Shown: positions 8,830 to 16,524 of the stretch, piece by piece
Numbering within the stretch: the stretch's first letter is position 1
Layout: each line of letters begins with the position of its first letter
NCBI RefSeq assembly: GCF_009720735.1
Contig: NZ_WNKU01000032.1
Span: forward strand, 1 to 36,502
Direction of reading: 5' to 3'
DNA length: 36,502 nucleotides
Origin: Heliobacterium mobile
GTDB taxonomy: Bacteria > Bacillota > Desulfitobacteriia > Heliobacteriales > Heliobacteriaceae
Program-made: the position numbers and the translations under genes
The notes under the pieces: generated by a model
What the model was told of the DNA's origin: nothing
Seen by the model: only the letters and a program-made list of their open reading frames with translations
Database searches by the model: none

Positions 8830-8887
8830 CAAAAAAAGAACCACCGATCCCGATAATTGTCTTTCGACAAACGGGAAAGGTGGTTCT
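8830..8887 (-). terminator. Rho-independent terminator of ridA
   Basis: AGAACCACC (8837-8845) pairs with GGTGGTTCT (8879-8887), with inner CCCG/CGGG and TTGTC/GACAA pairings. On the minus strand a run of seven T follows. Confidence 0.8.
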
Positions 8888-8914
8888 TTTCATCTATGAA
8901 ACGAAATCAGTCTT

Positions 8915-9292
8915 TTATTCCATCGCGGCGACAGCTTCAATTTCAATGACGGCATCCTTAGGTAAACGGGCGACCTGTACGGCAGAGCGAGAGGGCGGGT
9001 TCGATGGGAAATAGGTGGCATAGACTTCGTTCATAGCGGTGAAGTCATTCATATCACGCAAGAAGACTGTTGTCTTCACCACGTTGGAAAGGGATGCGCC
9101 TGCCGCTTCCAAGATGGCTTTGACGTTATCCAGAGACTGTTGCGTTGCTTCCCGGATGTCCTCCGCCATGATGCCGGTTTTGGGGTCTATGGGCAACTGA
9201 CCAGACGTAAAGATGAGGTTGCCCATTTTCACGCCTTGGGAATAGGGGCCAATCGCTTTCGGGGCGTCAACAGTGTCGATATGGACTTTCAT
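8915..9292 (-). CDS. ridA: RidA family enamine/imine deaminase
   Basis: A 125-residue protein of full family length (YjgF/YER057c/UK114). It hydrolyses reactive enamine/imine intermediates such as 2-aminoacrylate, released by PLP enzymes, to 2-oxoacids and ammonia. Visible family features are IGPYSQGV near the N-terminus, [13 protein letters not shown] (about residues 29-41), [11 protein letters not shown], and the conserved [13 protein letters not shown] stretch whose first arginine binds the substrate carboxylate. ATG 9292 has GGAGG upstream. It lies downstream of tryptophanase, whose reaction passes through 2-aminoacrylate, so the pairing makes functional sense. The 343-base gap and intervening repeats suggest a separate transcript. 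Confidence 0.92.
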   Translation of the reverse strand: MKVHIDTVDAPKAIGPYSQGVKMGNLIFTSGQLPIDPKTGIMAEDIREATQQSLDNVKAILEAAGASLSNVVKTTVFLRDMNDFTAMNEVYATYFPSNPPSRSAVQVARLPKDAVIEIEAVAAME

Positions 9293-9370
9293 CGATTCGA
9301 TACCTCCGGTTCCTAAGATACGGGTTATGCGGCAGATAGAATGCGCATAGGCATAAACGATTAATGTATC

Positions 9371-9579
9371 AGGTGCCTGTCCCCTCTTTTCAGAGCGAAA
9401 TATTCAGTTGGAATAAAAGATCTCGCAAGAAAAGATGGTTTAAGACAACAAGTGAGAGCGCCATGTTCATTATATATTTTGTTGTGGACAAGAACAAGCT
9501 CGTCTCCAGCGGATAGCCCGGCAGAACAGGGCTAGAGATATATAAGGTCACATAGGGACAGCAGGACCCTTGGGGACAG
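9371..9579. repeat. Possible small non-coding repeat element with inverted ends
   Basis: The stretch between ridA and tryptophanase has no credible gene. CTGTCCCC (9377-9384, within AGGTGCCTGTCCCC) is mirrored by GGGGACAG (9572-9579), with a further AGGGACAG at 9554-9561. Between them is a hairpin TAGCCC/GGGCTA (9514-9534). The GGTGCCTGTCCCC motif resembles ends of short palindromic elements mobilised by REP-associated (IS200-like) transposases in other genomes. This is suggestive only; no transposase is present here. Confidence 0.35.
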
Positions 9580-9590
9580 AGAATGTGAGA

Positions 9591-9625
9591 GGTAATAGGT
9601 AATAGGTAATAGGTAATAGGTAATA
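9591..9625. repeat. Five tandem copies of the 7-mer GGTAATA
   Basis: Five exact head-to-tail copies of GGTAATA end 10 bases before the tryptophanase stop codon. This is a simple-sequence tract, likely variable in copy number by replication slippage. No function is apparent. Confidence 0.9.
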
Positions 9626-9635
9626 GGGATCCTGT

Positions 9636-11018
9636 TTATTCCCCGATCGGTTTCAGTCGGCAGAGAAAATGGCGCAGCACTTTCGGCTCGTAGGTGAACT
9701 CAAGGCCTTTGATACTCTCGCGGCGTTTCCAGATGTTTTCGAGGGCATCGACGACGACATCCATGTGACGGTCCGTGTATACCCGGCGGGGGATGGTAAG
9801 GCGCATGAATTCTACGCCCGCCTTTTTCTGTTTGCCGGTCTGGGGATCGCGGCCGAGGAGAAGGGAACCGACCTCGACGGGGCGGACGCCTGCTTCGAGA
9901 TAAAGTTCATTGCAGAGAGCTTGTGCGGGGAACTGTTCTGCGGGAATATGGGGCAAAAACTTTCCGGCATCGACAAAGACGGCGTGTCCGCCCACAGGCC
10001 ATTGGATCGGAATTCCGCGCTTGCGCAATTCTTCGCCGAGGTATTCCACTTGGCCGATGCGGCTTTCCAGGTAATCCGCATCCAGTCCTTCAAAAAGCCC
10101 GACAGCGAGGGCTTCCATGTCACGTCCGGAGAGACCGCCGTAGGTGACAAAGCCTTCCATGGGGACACAGGAGGCACTGGCCGCTTGGAAAAGCTCCTTA
10201 TCCTCTTTAATGGCAATCATACCGCCCATGTTGACGATAGCGTCCTTCTTGGCGCTCATGGTCAGAAAATCGCCCATGGCATACATCTCTTGAACGATTT
10301 CCTGAATGCTCTTGTCGGCGTATCCGGCTTCTCGCTTCTTGATGAAGTAGGCGTTTTCGGCGAAGCGGGCCGAATCGAAGTTGATCTTAATGCCGTATTT
10401 ATCGGCGATGGCTTTGACGGCACGGACGTTTTCCATGGAGACAGGCTGGCCGCCGGCGGAGTTGCAGGTCACGGTAACGATGATGAAGGCGATGTTCTCT
10501 GCGCCTTTTTCCTGGATGAACCCTTCCAGTTTAGCGAGGTCGAAGTTTCCCTTGAAAGGCACTTCTTTTTGCGTATCAAAGGCATCTTCCGTCACGAGGT
10601 TGACGGGGATAGCGCCGTTGAGTTCAATCCATGCCATGGTGGTATCGAAGTGCATGTTACCCAGGACATACATACCTTTTTGAGGGATGAGGTGTGGGAA
10701 GAGAACCTGTTCGGCGCCCCGTCCCTGGTGAGTGGGGATGACGTAGTCGTAATTAAAGATATCCTTGACGGCGGATTTGACTTTATAGAAGGATTTGCTG
10801 CCGGCGTAGGCTTCGTCGCCCAGCATCATGGCAGACCACTGGCGGTCGCTCATCGCACCGGTTCCGCTGTCGGTCAGCAGGTCGATGTATACGTCTTCCG
10901 ATTTTAGGGCGAAAGGGTTATATCCGGCCTCCTGCAGAGCCGCGACGCGCTCTTCCCGGGAGATCATTCGAATCGGTTCAACCATTTTAATGCGAAAGGG
11001 TTCGGCTTTTCTTACCAT
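9636..11018 (-). CDS. tnaA: Tryptophanase (tryptophan indole-lyase)
   Basis: A 460-residue PLP-dependent beta-eliminating lyase that splits L-tryptophan into indole, pyruvate and ammonia. The N-terminus ([20 protein letters not shown]) is shared with tyrosine phenol-lyase. Family landmarks include [22 protein letters not shown] (PLP phosphate and cofactor-stacking region), [14 protein letters not shown] with the PLP-contacting Asp, and [13 protein letters not shown] with the Schiff-base lysine. The specificity region reads [21 protein letters not shown]. This follows the tryptophanase pattern (VEIGS in E. coli) rather than the SMERG arginine of tyrosine phenol-lyase, so I prefer tryptophanase. 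ATG 11018 has AGGAGG upstream; the longer frame to 11069 would include the promoter. A sigma-54 promoter lies about 50 bases upstream, and the likely activator gene is at 12998-14710. Confidence 0.92.
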   Translation of the reverse strand: MVRKAEPFRIKMVEPIRMISREERVAALQEAGYNPFALKSEDVYIDLLTDSGTGAMSDRQWSAMMLGDEAYAGSKSFYKVKSAVKDIFNYDYVIPTHQGRGAEQVLFPHLIPQKGMYVLGNMHFDTTMAWIELNGAIPVNLVTEDAFDTQKEVPFKGNFDLAKLEGFIQEKGAENIAFIIVTVTCNSAGGQPVSMENVRAVKAIADKYGIKINFDSARFAENAYFIKKREAGYADKSIQEIVQEMYAMGDFLTMSAKKDAIVNMGGMIAIKEDKELFQAASASCVPMEGFVTYGGLSGRDMEALAVGLFEGLDADYLESRIGQVEYLGEELRKRGIPIQWPVGGHAVFVDAGKFLPHIPAEQFPAQALCNELYLEAGVRPVEVGSLLLGRDPQTGKQKKAGVEFMRLTIPRRVYTDRHMDVVVDALENIWKRRESIKGLEFTYEPKVLRHFLCRLKPIGE

Positions 11019-11064
11019 GTGAATTCCTCCTAATAATGTGGGTTGCTTTCTGCACTTATGAATA

Positions 11065-11080
11065 TGCAAAAGTCATGCCA
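11065..11080 (-). promoter_or_regulatory. Sigma-54 promoter of tryptophanase
   Basis: On the minus strand TGGCATG-ACTT-TTGCA matches the -24/-12 consensus TGGCAYR-N4-TTGCW exactly. The predicted start, near 11053, leaves a leader of about 35 bases with an AGGAGG site. The TyrR-like activator encoded two genes upstream has the GAFTGA loop needed to open such a promoter. Confidence 0.8.
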
Positions 11081-11420
11081 ATCACATGTGGAAAAACAAA
11101 TGTATTCACTGGTAGTTAAAGTCCCCATAAGTATCCATAGGAATATGAAGGTAATGCCATTCCTAGTGACGATGTGTTATCCAAGTGTGAAGGCGACTTC
11201 ACCAGGAGCTTTCCATGTTGGGAGTCGTGAGTCCTTCTGTGGCCGATTTCATGTACGGTGATAAGATTTATTGTCAAAATATCTTGACGCCGATAAGAAA
11301 ACTTATCATGATTTACTGTTTCTCCGTAAGGTCTCTTCTCAAATCGACGTAGATACACCTAATGGGCATCTATTGGAGCAAAAGGTTACTTTGAAAAATT
11401 TGTTCACGTAAAGAAAAGAC
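11081..11420. other. Intergenic region upstream of the tryptophanase promoter
   Basis: No gene is supported here. It should contain upstream activator sites for the sigma-54 promoter. The clearest structures are a GTGAAG/CTTCAC hairpin with a four-base loop (11187-11202) and a 14-codon aromatic-rich frame on the minus strand (11116-11160), which lies upstream of the promoter and is probably not translated. No clear TyrR-box pair was found. Confidence 0.5.
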
Positions 11421-11450
11421 AAAAAAGAGAAGCACCGGTATTTTGGTGCT
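11421..11450 (-). terminator. Rho-independent terminator of the permease
   Basis: AGCACC (11431-11436) pairs with GGTGCT (11445-11450). On the minus strand a CTCTTTTTT run follows. It separates the permease transcript from the tryptophanase promoter. Confidence 0.7.
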
Positions 11451-11529
11451 CCTCGTGAAAATTCATCGGGGAACGTAAAGGAAATCTAAAAAGAGATCGA
11501 AGCGATACCTAAAGCAAAAACGAAAGAAT

Positions 11530-12933
11530 CTACCTGCCCAGCTCGGACAATCCCTTTTGTTCGGCCGTGCTGCCTTTTCCGCTCGTCTTTACTTTATAGC
11601 CGACCCAGAGAAGGGCGATCCACACCGGAGCGAGGTAAACCGATATCTGCATATCTTCCATCGTGGCCATGAGGCCGAAGATGAGAGCGAGGAAGGCCAG
11701 ACAGATGTAGTTGGTGTAGGGAAACCAAGGCGCTTTAAAGTCCAACTTATGGGCCTCATGGGCATGGGCTTTGCGAAACTTGAGGTGTGTGACAGTGATC
11801 ATGGTCCAGTTGATGATCGCGGCCAAGATGGCGACGGAGATGAGGTACATAAATACTTTACCGGGAAAGAGATAGTTCAGGACGACCGCCAACAGCGTAA
11901 ATAACGACGAGGCGAGGACACCGGCGACGGGAATGCCGTTTCGGCTCAGCTTGGTAAACATTTTCGGTGCGTTGCCTTGCTGAGCCAGGGAAAAGAGCAT
12001 GCGGGCGTTGCTGTAGATACCGCTATTGTAGACGGAAAGAGCTGCCGTCAGCACGACGATGTTGAGAATGGTGGCGGCGGCAGAGATGCCCATCTTGGAG
12101 AAGATCTGAACGAAGGGACTGCCGTCCATACCGACCTTATCCCAGGGATAGATGATCATCATGACCGTAAGGGCGCCCACATAGAAGATGAGGATCCGCC
12201 ACATGACCTGATTGATGGCTTGAGGAATCGATTTCTTCGGATTATCGGCTTCCCCGGCTGTGATGCCGATGAGTTCGATGCCGCCGAAGGAAAACATGAC
12301 GACGACCAAGGAGAGGAGCAGGCCTGTAGCGCCGTTCGGCAAAAAACCGCCATGGGCCCAGAGGTTGCTAAAACCGGTCGCTTCCCCGCCGAGGCCAAAG
12401 AAAATGAGCAGGATGCCCAGAAGGATCATACCGATGATAGCGACGACTTTGATGATGGCAAACCAAAACTCAAATTCTCCGTACATTTTGACATTGATCA
12501 AGTTGGCCAAGGTGATGACGACGAGAAAGACCAAAGCGGAAAGCCACGTCGGGATGTCCGGCCACCAGTAATTGACGTAGATGCCGACGGCGGTCAGTTC
12601 GGCCATGCTGACGATGATATAGTTGAACCAGTAGTTCCAGCCGGAGAGAAAACCGGCGAAGTCGCCCCAATACTTGTAGGCGAAGTGACTGAATGAGCCC
12701 GAGACAGGTTCATGTACAGACATTTCTCCGAGGTGGCGCATGATCCAGAAGATGATGATTCCGCCGATGATATAGGAGAGAGTGATCGCCGGGCCGGCCA
12801 TCTTGATGGTAGCTGCAGAGCCGTAGAAGAGTCCTGTGCCGATGGCGCCGCCGAGGGCGATCATTTGGATATGCCGGTTCTTTAATCCCCGTTGCATATC
12901 GCCGGAACCATGTGGTGTTGCACTCACAGGCAT
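11530..12933 (-). CDS. Amino acid permease, AAT/APC family (probably aromatic)
   Basis: A 467-residue secondary transporter with 12 predicted membrane helices. The N-terminus carries the family signature RHIQMIALGGAIGTGLFYGS (about residues 20-39, the unwound substrate-binding TM1). EPVSGSFSHFAYKYWG follows in TM3, and the LLLSLVVVMFSFGGIELIGI segment sits at TM6. The family imports amino acids with protons; AroP, PheP, LysP and GabP belong to it. Sequence alone does not fix the substrate. Its place between a TyrR-like activator and tryptophanase, with its own sigma-54 promoter, argues for tryptophan or other aromatic amino acids. ATG 12933 lies only 2 bases after AAAGGAG; GTG 12927 (8 bases) is an equally good start and would remove two residues. 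Confidence 0.85.
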   Translation of the reverse strand: MPVSATPHGSGDMQRGLKNRHIQMIALGGAIGTGLFYGSAATIKMAGPAITLSYIIGGIIIFWIMRHLGEMSVHEPVSGSFSHFAYKYWGDFAGFLSGWNYWFNYIIVSMAELTAVGIYVNYWWPDIPTWLSALVFLVVITLANLINVKMYGEFEFWFAIIKVVAIIGMILLGILLIFFGLGGEATGFSNLWAHGGFLPNGATGLLLSLVVVMFSFGGIELIGITAGEADNPKKSIPQAINQVMWRILIFYVGALTVMMIIYPWDKVGMDGSPFVQIFSKMGISAAATILNIVVLTAALSVYNSGIYSNARMLFSLAQQGNAPKMFTKLSRNGIPVAGVLASSLFTLLAVVLNYLFPGKVFMYLISVAILAAIINWTMITVTHLKFRKAHAHEAHKLDFKAPWFPYTNYICLAFLALIFGLMATMEDMQISVYLAPVWIALLWVGYKVKTSGKGSTAEQKGLSELGR

Positions 12934-12981
12934 AACTCCTTTCCGAAATGGGGGTGATATTAGGTTGTACTTAATATCACA

Positions 12982-12997
12982 TGCAAGAACCGTGCCA
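12982..12997 (-). promoter_or_regulatory. Sigma-54 promoter of the permease
   Basis: On the minus strand TGGCACG-GTTC-TTGCA is a perfect -24/-12 element. It abuts the last base of the upstream regulator gene (12998) and would start transcription near 12970, about 37 bases before the permease start codon. Upstream activator sites would therefore lie inside the regulator's coding sequence. Confidence 0.88.
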
Positions 12998-14710
12998 TCA
13001 CCGGTCGATTCCGTAGGTGTGAATTTTATTTAAGACTGTCGTATTGGACACGCCGAGAATTTGACCGGCCTGACGGGATGAGAGATGGCTTTCTAATACC
13101 TTCTGCAGTACCGCTTTTTCCACTTCGGCAACGATGCTTTTCAACGGCGGCCAGTTCAGCCTGTCTCCAGCAGAAAGTGGAATTTCTAGGCATAATCGCG
13201 GCGACGGGGAACGATCATGAAATGTTACGGAGGGAGGCTCTTCGGCAGATGAACTATCAGCGAAGCTTTTGGACGTGCCGCCAGCGAAGTCATTGAGAAC
13301 TTCCGGCTTTGCTTCACCCTCTAGAGGAATGTCGACGATATCTGTCCACTCCTGTAAATGGTGAGGCTGGATTTCCGGTGTGTCGACTAAGTTGAGCAGC
13401 CGTTCTAAGGCGTTTTCCAACTGCCGCACGTTGCCGGGCCACTGTTGGCCCATGAGCAACGCTACGCTTTCCCGGGAGAGCCGAACTTCCGGTTTGTTTA
13501 ACTTCCCGGAGATTTTGCGGATCAACTGTTGGGCCACCAGGGGAATATCGTCGACCCGTTCGCGGAGGGGCGGGATGCGCAAGGGAATCACGTTCAGTCG
13601 ATAATAGAGGTCTTCTCGGAAACTGCCTCGTTTCGTCATCTCCTCCAAGTTGCGGTGCGTGGCGGCGATGATGCGGACATCGACGGGGATTTCGGTGCTC
13701 CCACCGACCCGGCGGATCCGGCCCTCTTGCAATACCCGCAAGAGACGAACCTGCACTTGAGGAGAGATTTCACCGATTTCGTCTAAAAAGAGGGTACCGC
13801 TGTTGGCCTGTTCAAAGAGACCTTTTTTTCCGCCTTTAGAGGCACCGGTGAAGGCGCCTTCCTCGTATCCGAAGAGTTCACTTTCCAGGAGGTTGTCCGG
13901 CAAGGCGGCACAGTTGATCGCGATAAAGGGACCTCGGTGGCGAGGGCTTTCCATGTGAATCGCCGCGGCGAACATTTCCTTACCGGTACCGCTTTCGCCG
14001 CGCAAAAGGACTGTAGAAGTGCCCTTGGCGACAGTCTTGGCCGTGGTGACCAGACGGTCCATCTTAACGCTTTGGTAGACGATATCGTCAAAGCAGATCA
14101 AAGGGTGACGGCGATCGACTTTGGAGATGATCTCCCGCACTTGATGAAAGTCCTTGACAGTGGAAACGGCGCCGATGATCTGTCCCTTCGCATTGATCAC
14201 CGGCTCTCCGCTGGTCAGAAAGTGGACGATTTTGCTGCCGCGTTTGATTTTTCGCTCCAGCAGGTGATAGGCCTTACCGGTTCGCAAGGTCTCCAATATG
14301 GGCGGATTCGGTTGGAACAGCCGCTCCGCGCCCAACCCGATCGCTTCCTCTTTGGAACAGAGGAAGATCCGGCAGGCGACTTCATTGATGTGGGAAATGG
14401 CACCGTCCTTATCGACGGCGATGATGCCTTCGCTGACCGAGTTAAGGATCGTATTCAACTCGTGGGCCCGTTCCTCCGAAGGCATCTGATCACGAAATCT
14501 GATCGACTGAATACCTGGAAGCTCTTTCAGGTCGCTGATCAGCGGTTGAACCTGGCCTGCCGATTCACAGCGAAATTTAATCATCATACCGCTCTTCGGC
14601 GAGGCTTCCATGGCGATTTTATCGACCTTATTTTTTTCGCAGCATTCGAAGATTTCATATCCCAGTCCGGGGCGATCGATAAAATCGATTTGCATCACAT
14701 ATTCCAGCAT
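12998..14710 (-). CDS. TyrR-like sigma-54-dependent transcriptional activator
   Basis: A 570-residue regulator with the TyrR layout. An ACT-like ligand domain spans residues 1 to about 75, and a PAS domain about 82-190. The AAA+ domain (about 205-440) has Walker A GESGTGKE (238-245), the sigma-54-contacting loop GAFTGA (285-290) and Walker [10 protein letters not shown] (306-314). The C-terminal Fis/TyrR-type helix-turn-helix (about 545-570) ends in [12 protein letters not shown]. Unlike E. coli TyrR, which lost GAFTGA, this protein should open sigma-54 promoters. The perfect -24/-12 elements before the permease and tryptophanase are its obvious targets. The ligand is probably an aromatic amino acid (inference). 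ATG 14710 has GAGG 7 bases upstream. The linker at about 475-510 is Ser/Pro-rich and of low conservation. Confidence 0.88.
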   Translation of the reverse strand: MLEYVMQIDFIDRPGLGYEIFECCEKNKVDKIAMEASPKSGMMIKFRCESAGQVQPLISDLKELPGIQSIRFRDQMPSEERAHELNTILNSVSEGIIAVDKDGAISHINEVACRIFLCSKEEAIGLGAERLFQPNPPILETLRTGKAYHLLERKIKRGSKIVHFLTSGEPVINAKGQIIGAVSTVKDFHQVREIISKVDRRHPLICFDDIVYQSVKMDRLVTTAKTVAKGTSTVLLRGESGTGKEMFAAAIHMESPRHRGPFIAINCAALPDNLLESELFGYEEGAFTGASKGGKKGLFEQANSGTLFLDEIGEISPQVQVRLLRVLQEGRIRRVGGSTEIPVDVRIIAATHRNLEEMTKRGSFREDLYYRLNVIPLRIPPLRERVDDIPLVAQQLIRKISGKLNKPEVRLSRESVALLMGQQWPGNVRQLENALERLLNLVDTPEIQPHHLQEWTDIVDIPLEGEAKPEVLNDFAGGTSKSFADSSSAEEPPSVTFHDRSPSPRLCLEIPLSAGDRLNWPPLKSIVAEVEKAVLQKVLESHLSSRQAGQILGVSNTTVLNKIHTYGIDR

Positions 14711-14774
14711 TTCATTACCTCACTTACAGAAAACCAAGAGCGTTATGCTTTGAAAAAGTGAAAATCCACCCATT

Positions 14775-14783
14775 ATTATAGCA
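14775..14783 (-). promoter_or_regulatory. Extended -10 promoter of the TyrR-like gene
   Basis: On the minus strand the sequence TGC-TATAAT is a perfect extended -10 box about 65 bases upstream of the start codon. No good -35 is seen. The regulator thus looks to be made from an ordinary sigma-A promoter rather than from sigma-54. Confidence 0.5.
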
Positions 14784-14826
14784 GATAGTGAAACAAATCA
14801 CATGCCGAGGTGACCTAGAAGAATAC

Positions 14827-14946
14827 GTGAATGCAAAAGCAAATTTTTCCGCTGCCAAGGCCTACGCAAAGGCGATTGGGAAACCCGTTGAAGAGCTGGA
14901 AACGTTTTTTATGTACAATCCTATAGGGTTAGTTGCCGAAGGGTAA
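14827..14946 (+). pseudogene. Short unassigned frame, possible gene remnant
   Basis: A GTG-started frame of 39 codons encodes an Ala/Lys-rich helix followed by KPVEELETFFMYNPIGLVAEG. The coding-like composition continues upstream of the GTG in the same frame (DLEEY), so it looks like the C-terminal end of a lost protein, perhaps a helix-turn-helix type. The ribosome-binding site is poor (GAGGTGA 14 bases away). The family is not recognised. Confidence 0.25.
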
Positions 14947-15220
14947 CCATTTGTCCGTAGTCCTCAGAAAAAAGATAGGAATAAAATGGTCTTCTACTGT
15001 AATATTATAGAAGGAATGAACCTTTACGTTTTGGAACCCACTGATATTATCAAAGACAGTGCAGGTTCTTGTTTAAATCAGCTTTGTTTAATTTTTTTTC
15101 AAAAAAGGAATAACCAAATCCACGTCGAATACGATAAACTATATGTAGCCTAGTCCTGGTTTTTAGGGTAACCTACAACCAGTGCTTTGGGAAAATATGT
15201 ATTATGGGGAGGTGTAATTC
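14947..15220 (+). other. Intergenic region upstream of pshX candidate
   Basis: This AT-rich stretch contains no gene I can support. It has a stem CACTG/CAGTG near 15040-15062 followed at a distance by a T-rich stretch (about 15088-15100), and the strong ribosome-binding site GGGGAGG (15206-15212) for the small gene at 15221. No convincing -35/-10 pair was identified, so the promoter for that gene remains open. Confidence 0.5.
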
Positions 15221-15319
15221 ATGGAACTGTACAGCCAAATGTGGAACGTTGCTCACACCCTGGCCTTTTTCTTTGTCTTTGTTCATATCCCCTTCTATTT
15301 CGTCCTGCAAGACGCGTAA
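15221..15319 (+). CDS. pshX: PshX-like small subunit of the heliobacterial photosystem (candidate)
   Basis: A 32-residue peptide, MELYSQMWNVAHTLAFFFVF followed by VHIPFYFVLQDA, with a single predicted membrane helix (about residues 8-29). Two histidines, H12 and H22, lie within the helix. The homodimeric heliobacterial reaction centre structure revealed a 31-residue one-helix subunit, PshX, that holds antenna bacteriochlorophyll g; size, topology and histidine content fit. Translation signals are strong: GGGGAGG 8 bases before ATG 15221, and a perfect 11-bp terminator 52 bases after the stop. It is a monocistronic unit. The neighbours (sigma-54 regulator, acetate transporter) are not photosynthesis genes. 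The assignment rests on my recollection of the family, not on an alignment. Alternatives are another light-harvesting or small bioenergetic peptide. Confidence 0.7.
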   Translation: MELYSQMWNVAHTLAFFFVFVHIPFYFVLQDA

Positions 15320-15370
15320 TCAGCACTAATTTTATTAACGTTTCAACCGGTATAAGCTAAATGGGTACAT

Positions 15371-15403
15371 AAATCAGGGAGGTGACTCCCTGATTTATTT
15401 TTT
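15371..15403 (+). terminator. Rho-independent terminator of the pshX candidate
   Basis: AAATCAGGGAG (15371-15381) and CTCCCTGATTT (15386-15396) form a perfect 11-bp stem with a GTGA loop, followed by ATTTTTT. Such a strong terminator supports a real transcript over the 32-codon frame. Confidence 0.92.
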
Positions 15404-15453
15404 AAACGAAACGTTCATGACCGTTTGGGTCACAGGCTATTTTGAAAATGTTA

Positions 15454-15483
15454 TAAAAAAACCGAACCCAAAGGGTTCGGTTG
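15454..15483 (-). terminator. Rho-independent terminator of the acetate transporter
   Basis: ACCGAACCC (15461-15469) and GGGTTCGGT (15473-15481) form a 9-bp stem with a 3-base loop. On the minus strand a run of seven T follows. Confidence 0.88.
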
Positions 15484-15519
15484 GTTGCGGACATGCGATA
15501 TGTAATTCAATATGTAAGA

Positions 15520-16143
15520 TTAACGAGGTCCTTTCTTGATCAATCCCAGGGGGGCGCCGAGGGGCAGCACGGTCCGGCCGAAGAATTGGTTGAGGAAAAT
15601 GGCGCCGCAACCGTAAAAGCCTAAGATAGAGATGGCAAATTCAGACCATCCAGCGACCAGATGAAGATCGACGACCTTAAAGGACGTTAAAGCTAGGGAA
15701 AGAAGCAGAACATTAATGAGGACCAAAATCGCGGCGAAGACCTTATTGGTCTCAAAGGATGCGACCATGATAAAGAGCGAGAAGATAAAATATCCTAAAA
15801 AGGCCCAGCCGAGTTGGACACCGCTGAAGGTGGCTTTAAAATCCTCGCCGAGCCAACCGAGCGTGATGGCCCAGGACATGGCCACAGAAAACCAGAAGAG
15901 ACCGTAAGAAGTGAGAACCGTGGCGCCGAAATAATTGTTCTTTTTGAAATCGAACATGCCGGCGACGAATTGGGCTAAAGCACCTAAGAATATGGCCCAA
16001 GGAACAAGGGCGGAGACCCCCGTCGTCCAACCGAGCTTTTGCGTTGAGGCGACGAAGGTGACCATGGCCAATCCGAAGACACCGAGGGCTGTGGGATCGG
16101 CTACCGTTATTTTGGTCTCAATCTGTTTGAATTCGCTAGACAT
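15520..16143 (-). CDS. satP: SatP/YaaH (GPR1/FUN34) family acetate transporter
   Basis: A 207-residue protein with six predicted membrane helices and the family N-terminal motif in the form ADPTALGVFGLAM (about residues 15-27; NPAPLGL in many homologues). The family forms hexameric channels or transporters for acetate and succinate. Acetate is a main photoassimilated carbon source of heliobacteria, which suits a gene near pshX. ATG 16143 has a strong AGGAGGAG site. The frame is open to 16323, but the extra part is polar and unrelated to the family. A 13-base palindrome ACCAAA-A-TTTGGT (about 16206-16218) upstream may be an operator. Confidence 0.88.
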   Translation of the reverse strand: MSSEFKQIETKITVADPTALGVFGLAMVTFVASTQKLGWTTGVSALVPWAIFLGALAQFVAGMFDFKKNNYFGATVLTSYGLFWFSVAMSWAITLGWLGEDFKATFSGVQLGWAFLGYFIFSLFIMVASFETNKVFAAILVLINVLLLSLALTSFKVVDLHLVAGWSEFAISILGFYGCGAIFLNQFFGRTVLPLGAPLGLIKKGPR

Positions 16144-16524
16144 GATTCTCCTCCTAGTCGACTGTTCATGGATCAAGGGTACTAACGCGAGGGTCAAGTG
16201 TTCTAACCAAAATTTGGTATTTGTAAAATTTTCTGAAAATAAACCCTCGACAAATGTATACTTTTTTATACTGTCCCTCCTCTTCGACATAATTAGTGCC
16301 CATTGTAAGGGAAAGGGACCCAAAAAGCAATAGCATATATTGAATATTCTAAGAATTTAGAAACCGAGGTCCAGAGCGAACTTTTCAAGGACCGATACTT
16401 GCCAAGTAATAGAGGAGAAGTCATAATTTAAGTACGATTGTATTGATTGAGAAAAGCTTGAATACTCATTGATAAAGTTAAAAGTGTTGCTGTTTGTGCT
16501 GATGTTGAAGGGGTGCGTTCCGCT

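Noticed and set aside
9591..9625. Tandem repeat considered as a CRISPR array
   Set aside because: The units are 7 bases and directly adjacent with no spacers; no cas gene is present.
9669..10907. 412-codon open frame on the plus strand
   Set aside because: It is entirely antisense to tryptophanase, whose motifs are unmistakable; the open frame is a codon-bias shadow.
11116..11160. 14-codon minus-strand frame (MALPSYSYGYLWGL) upstream of tryptophanase, resembling a TnaC-like leader peptide
   Set aside because: It lies upstream of the sigma-54 promoter at 11065-11080, so it would not be in the transcript, and its ribosome-binding site overlaps the start. It lacks the conserved TnaC pattern.
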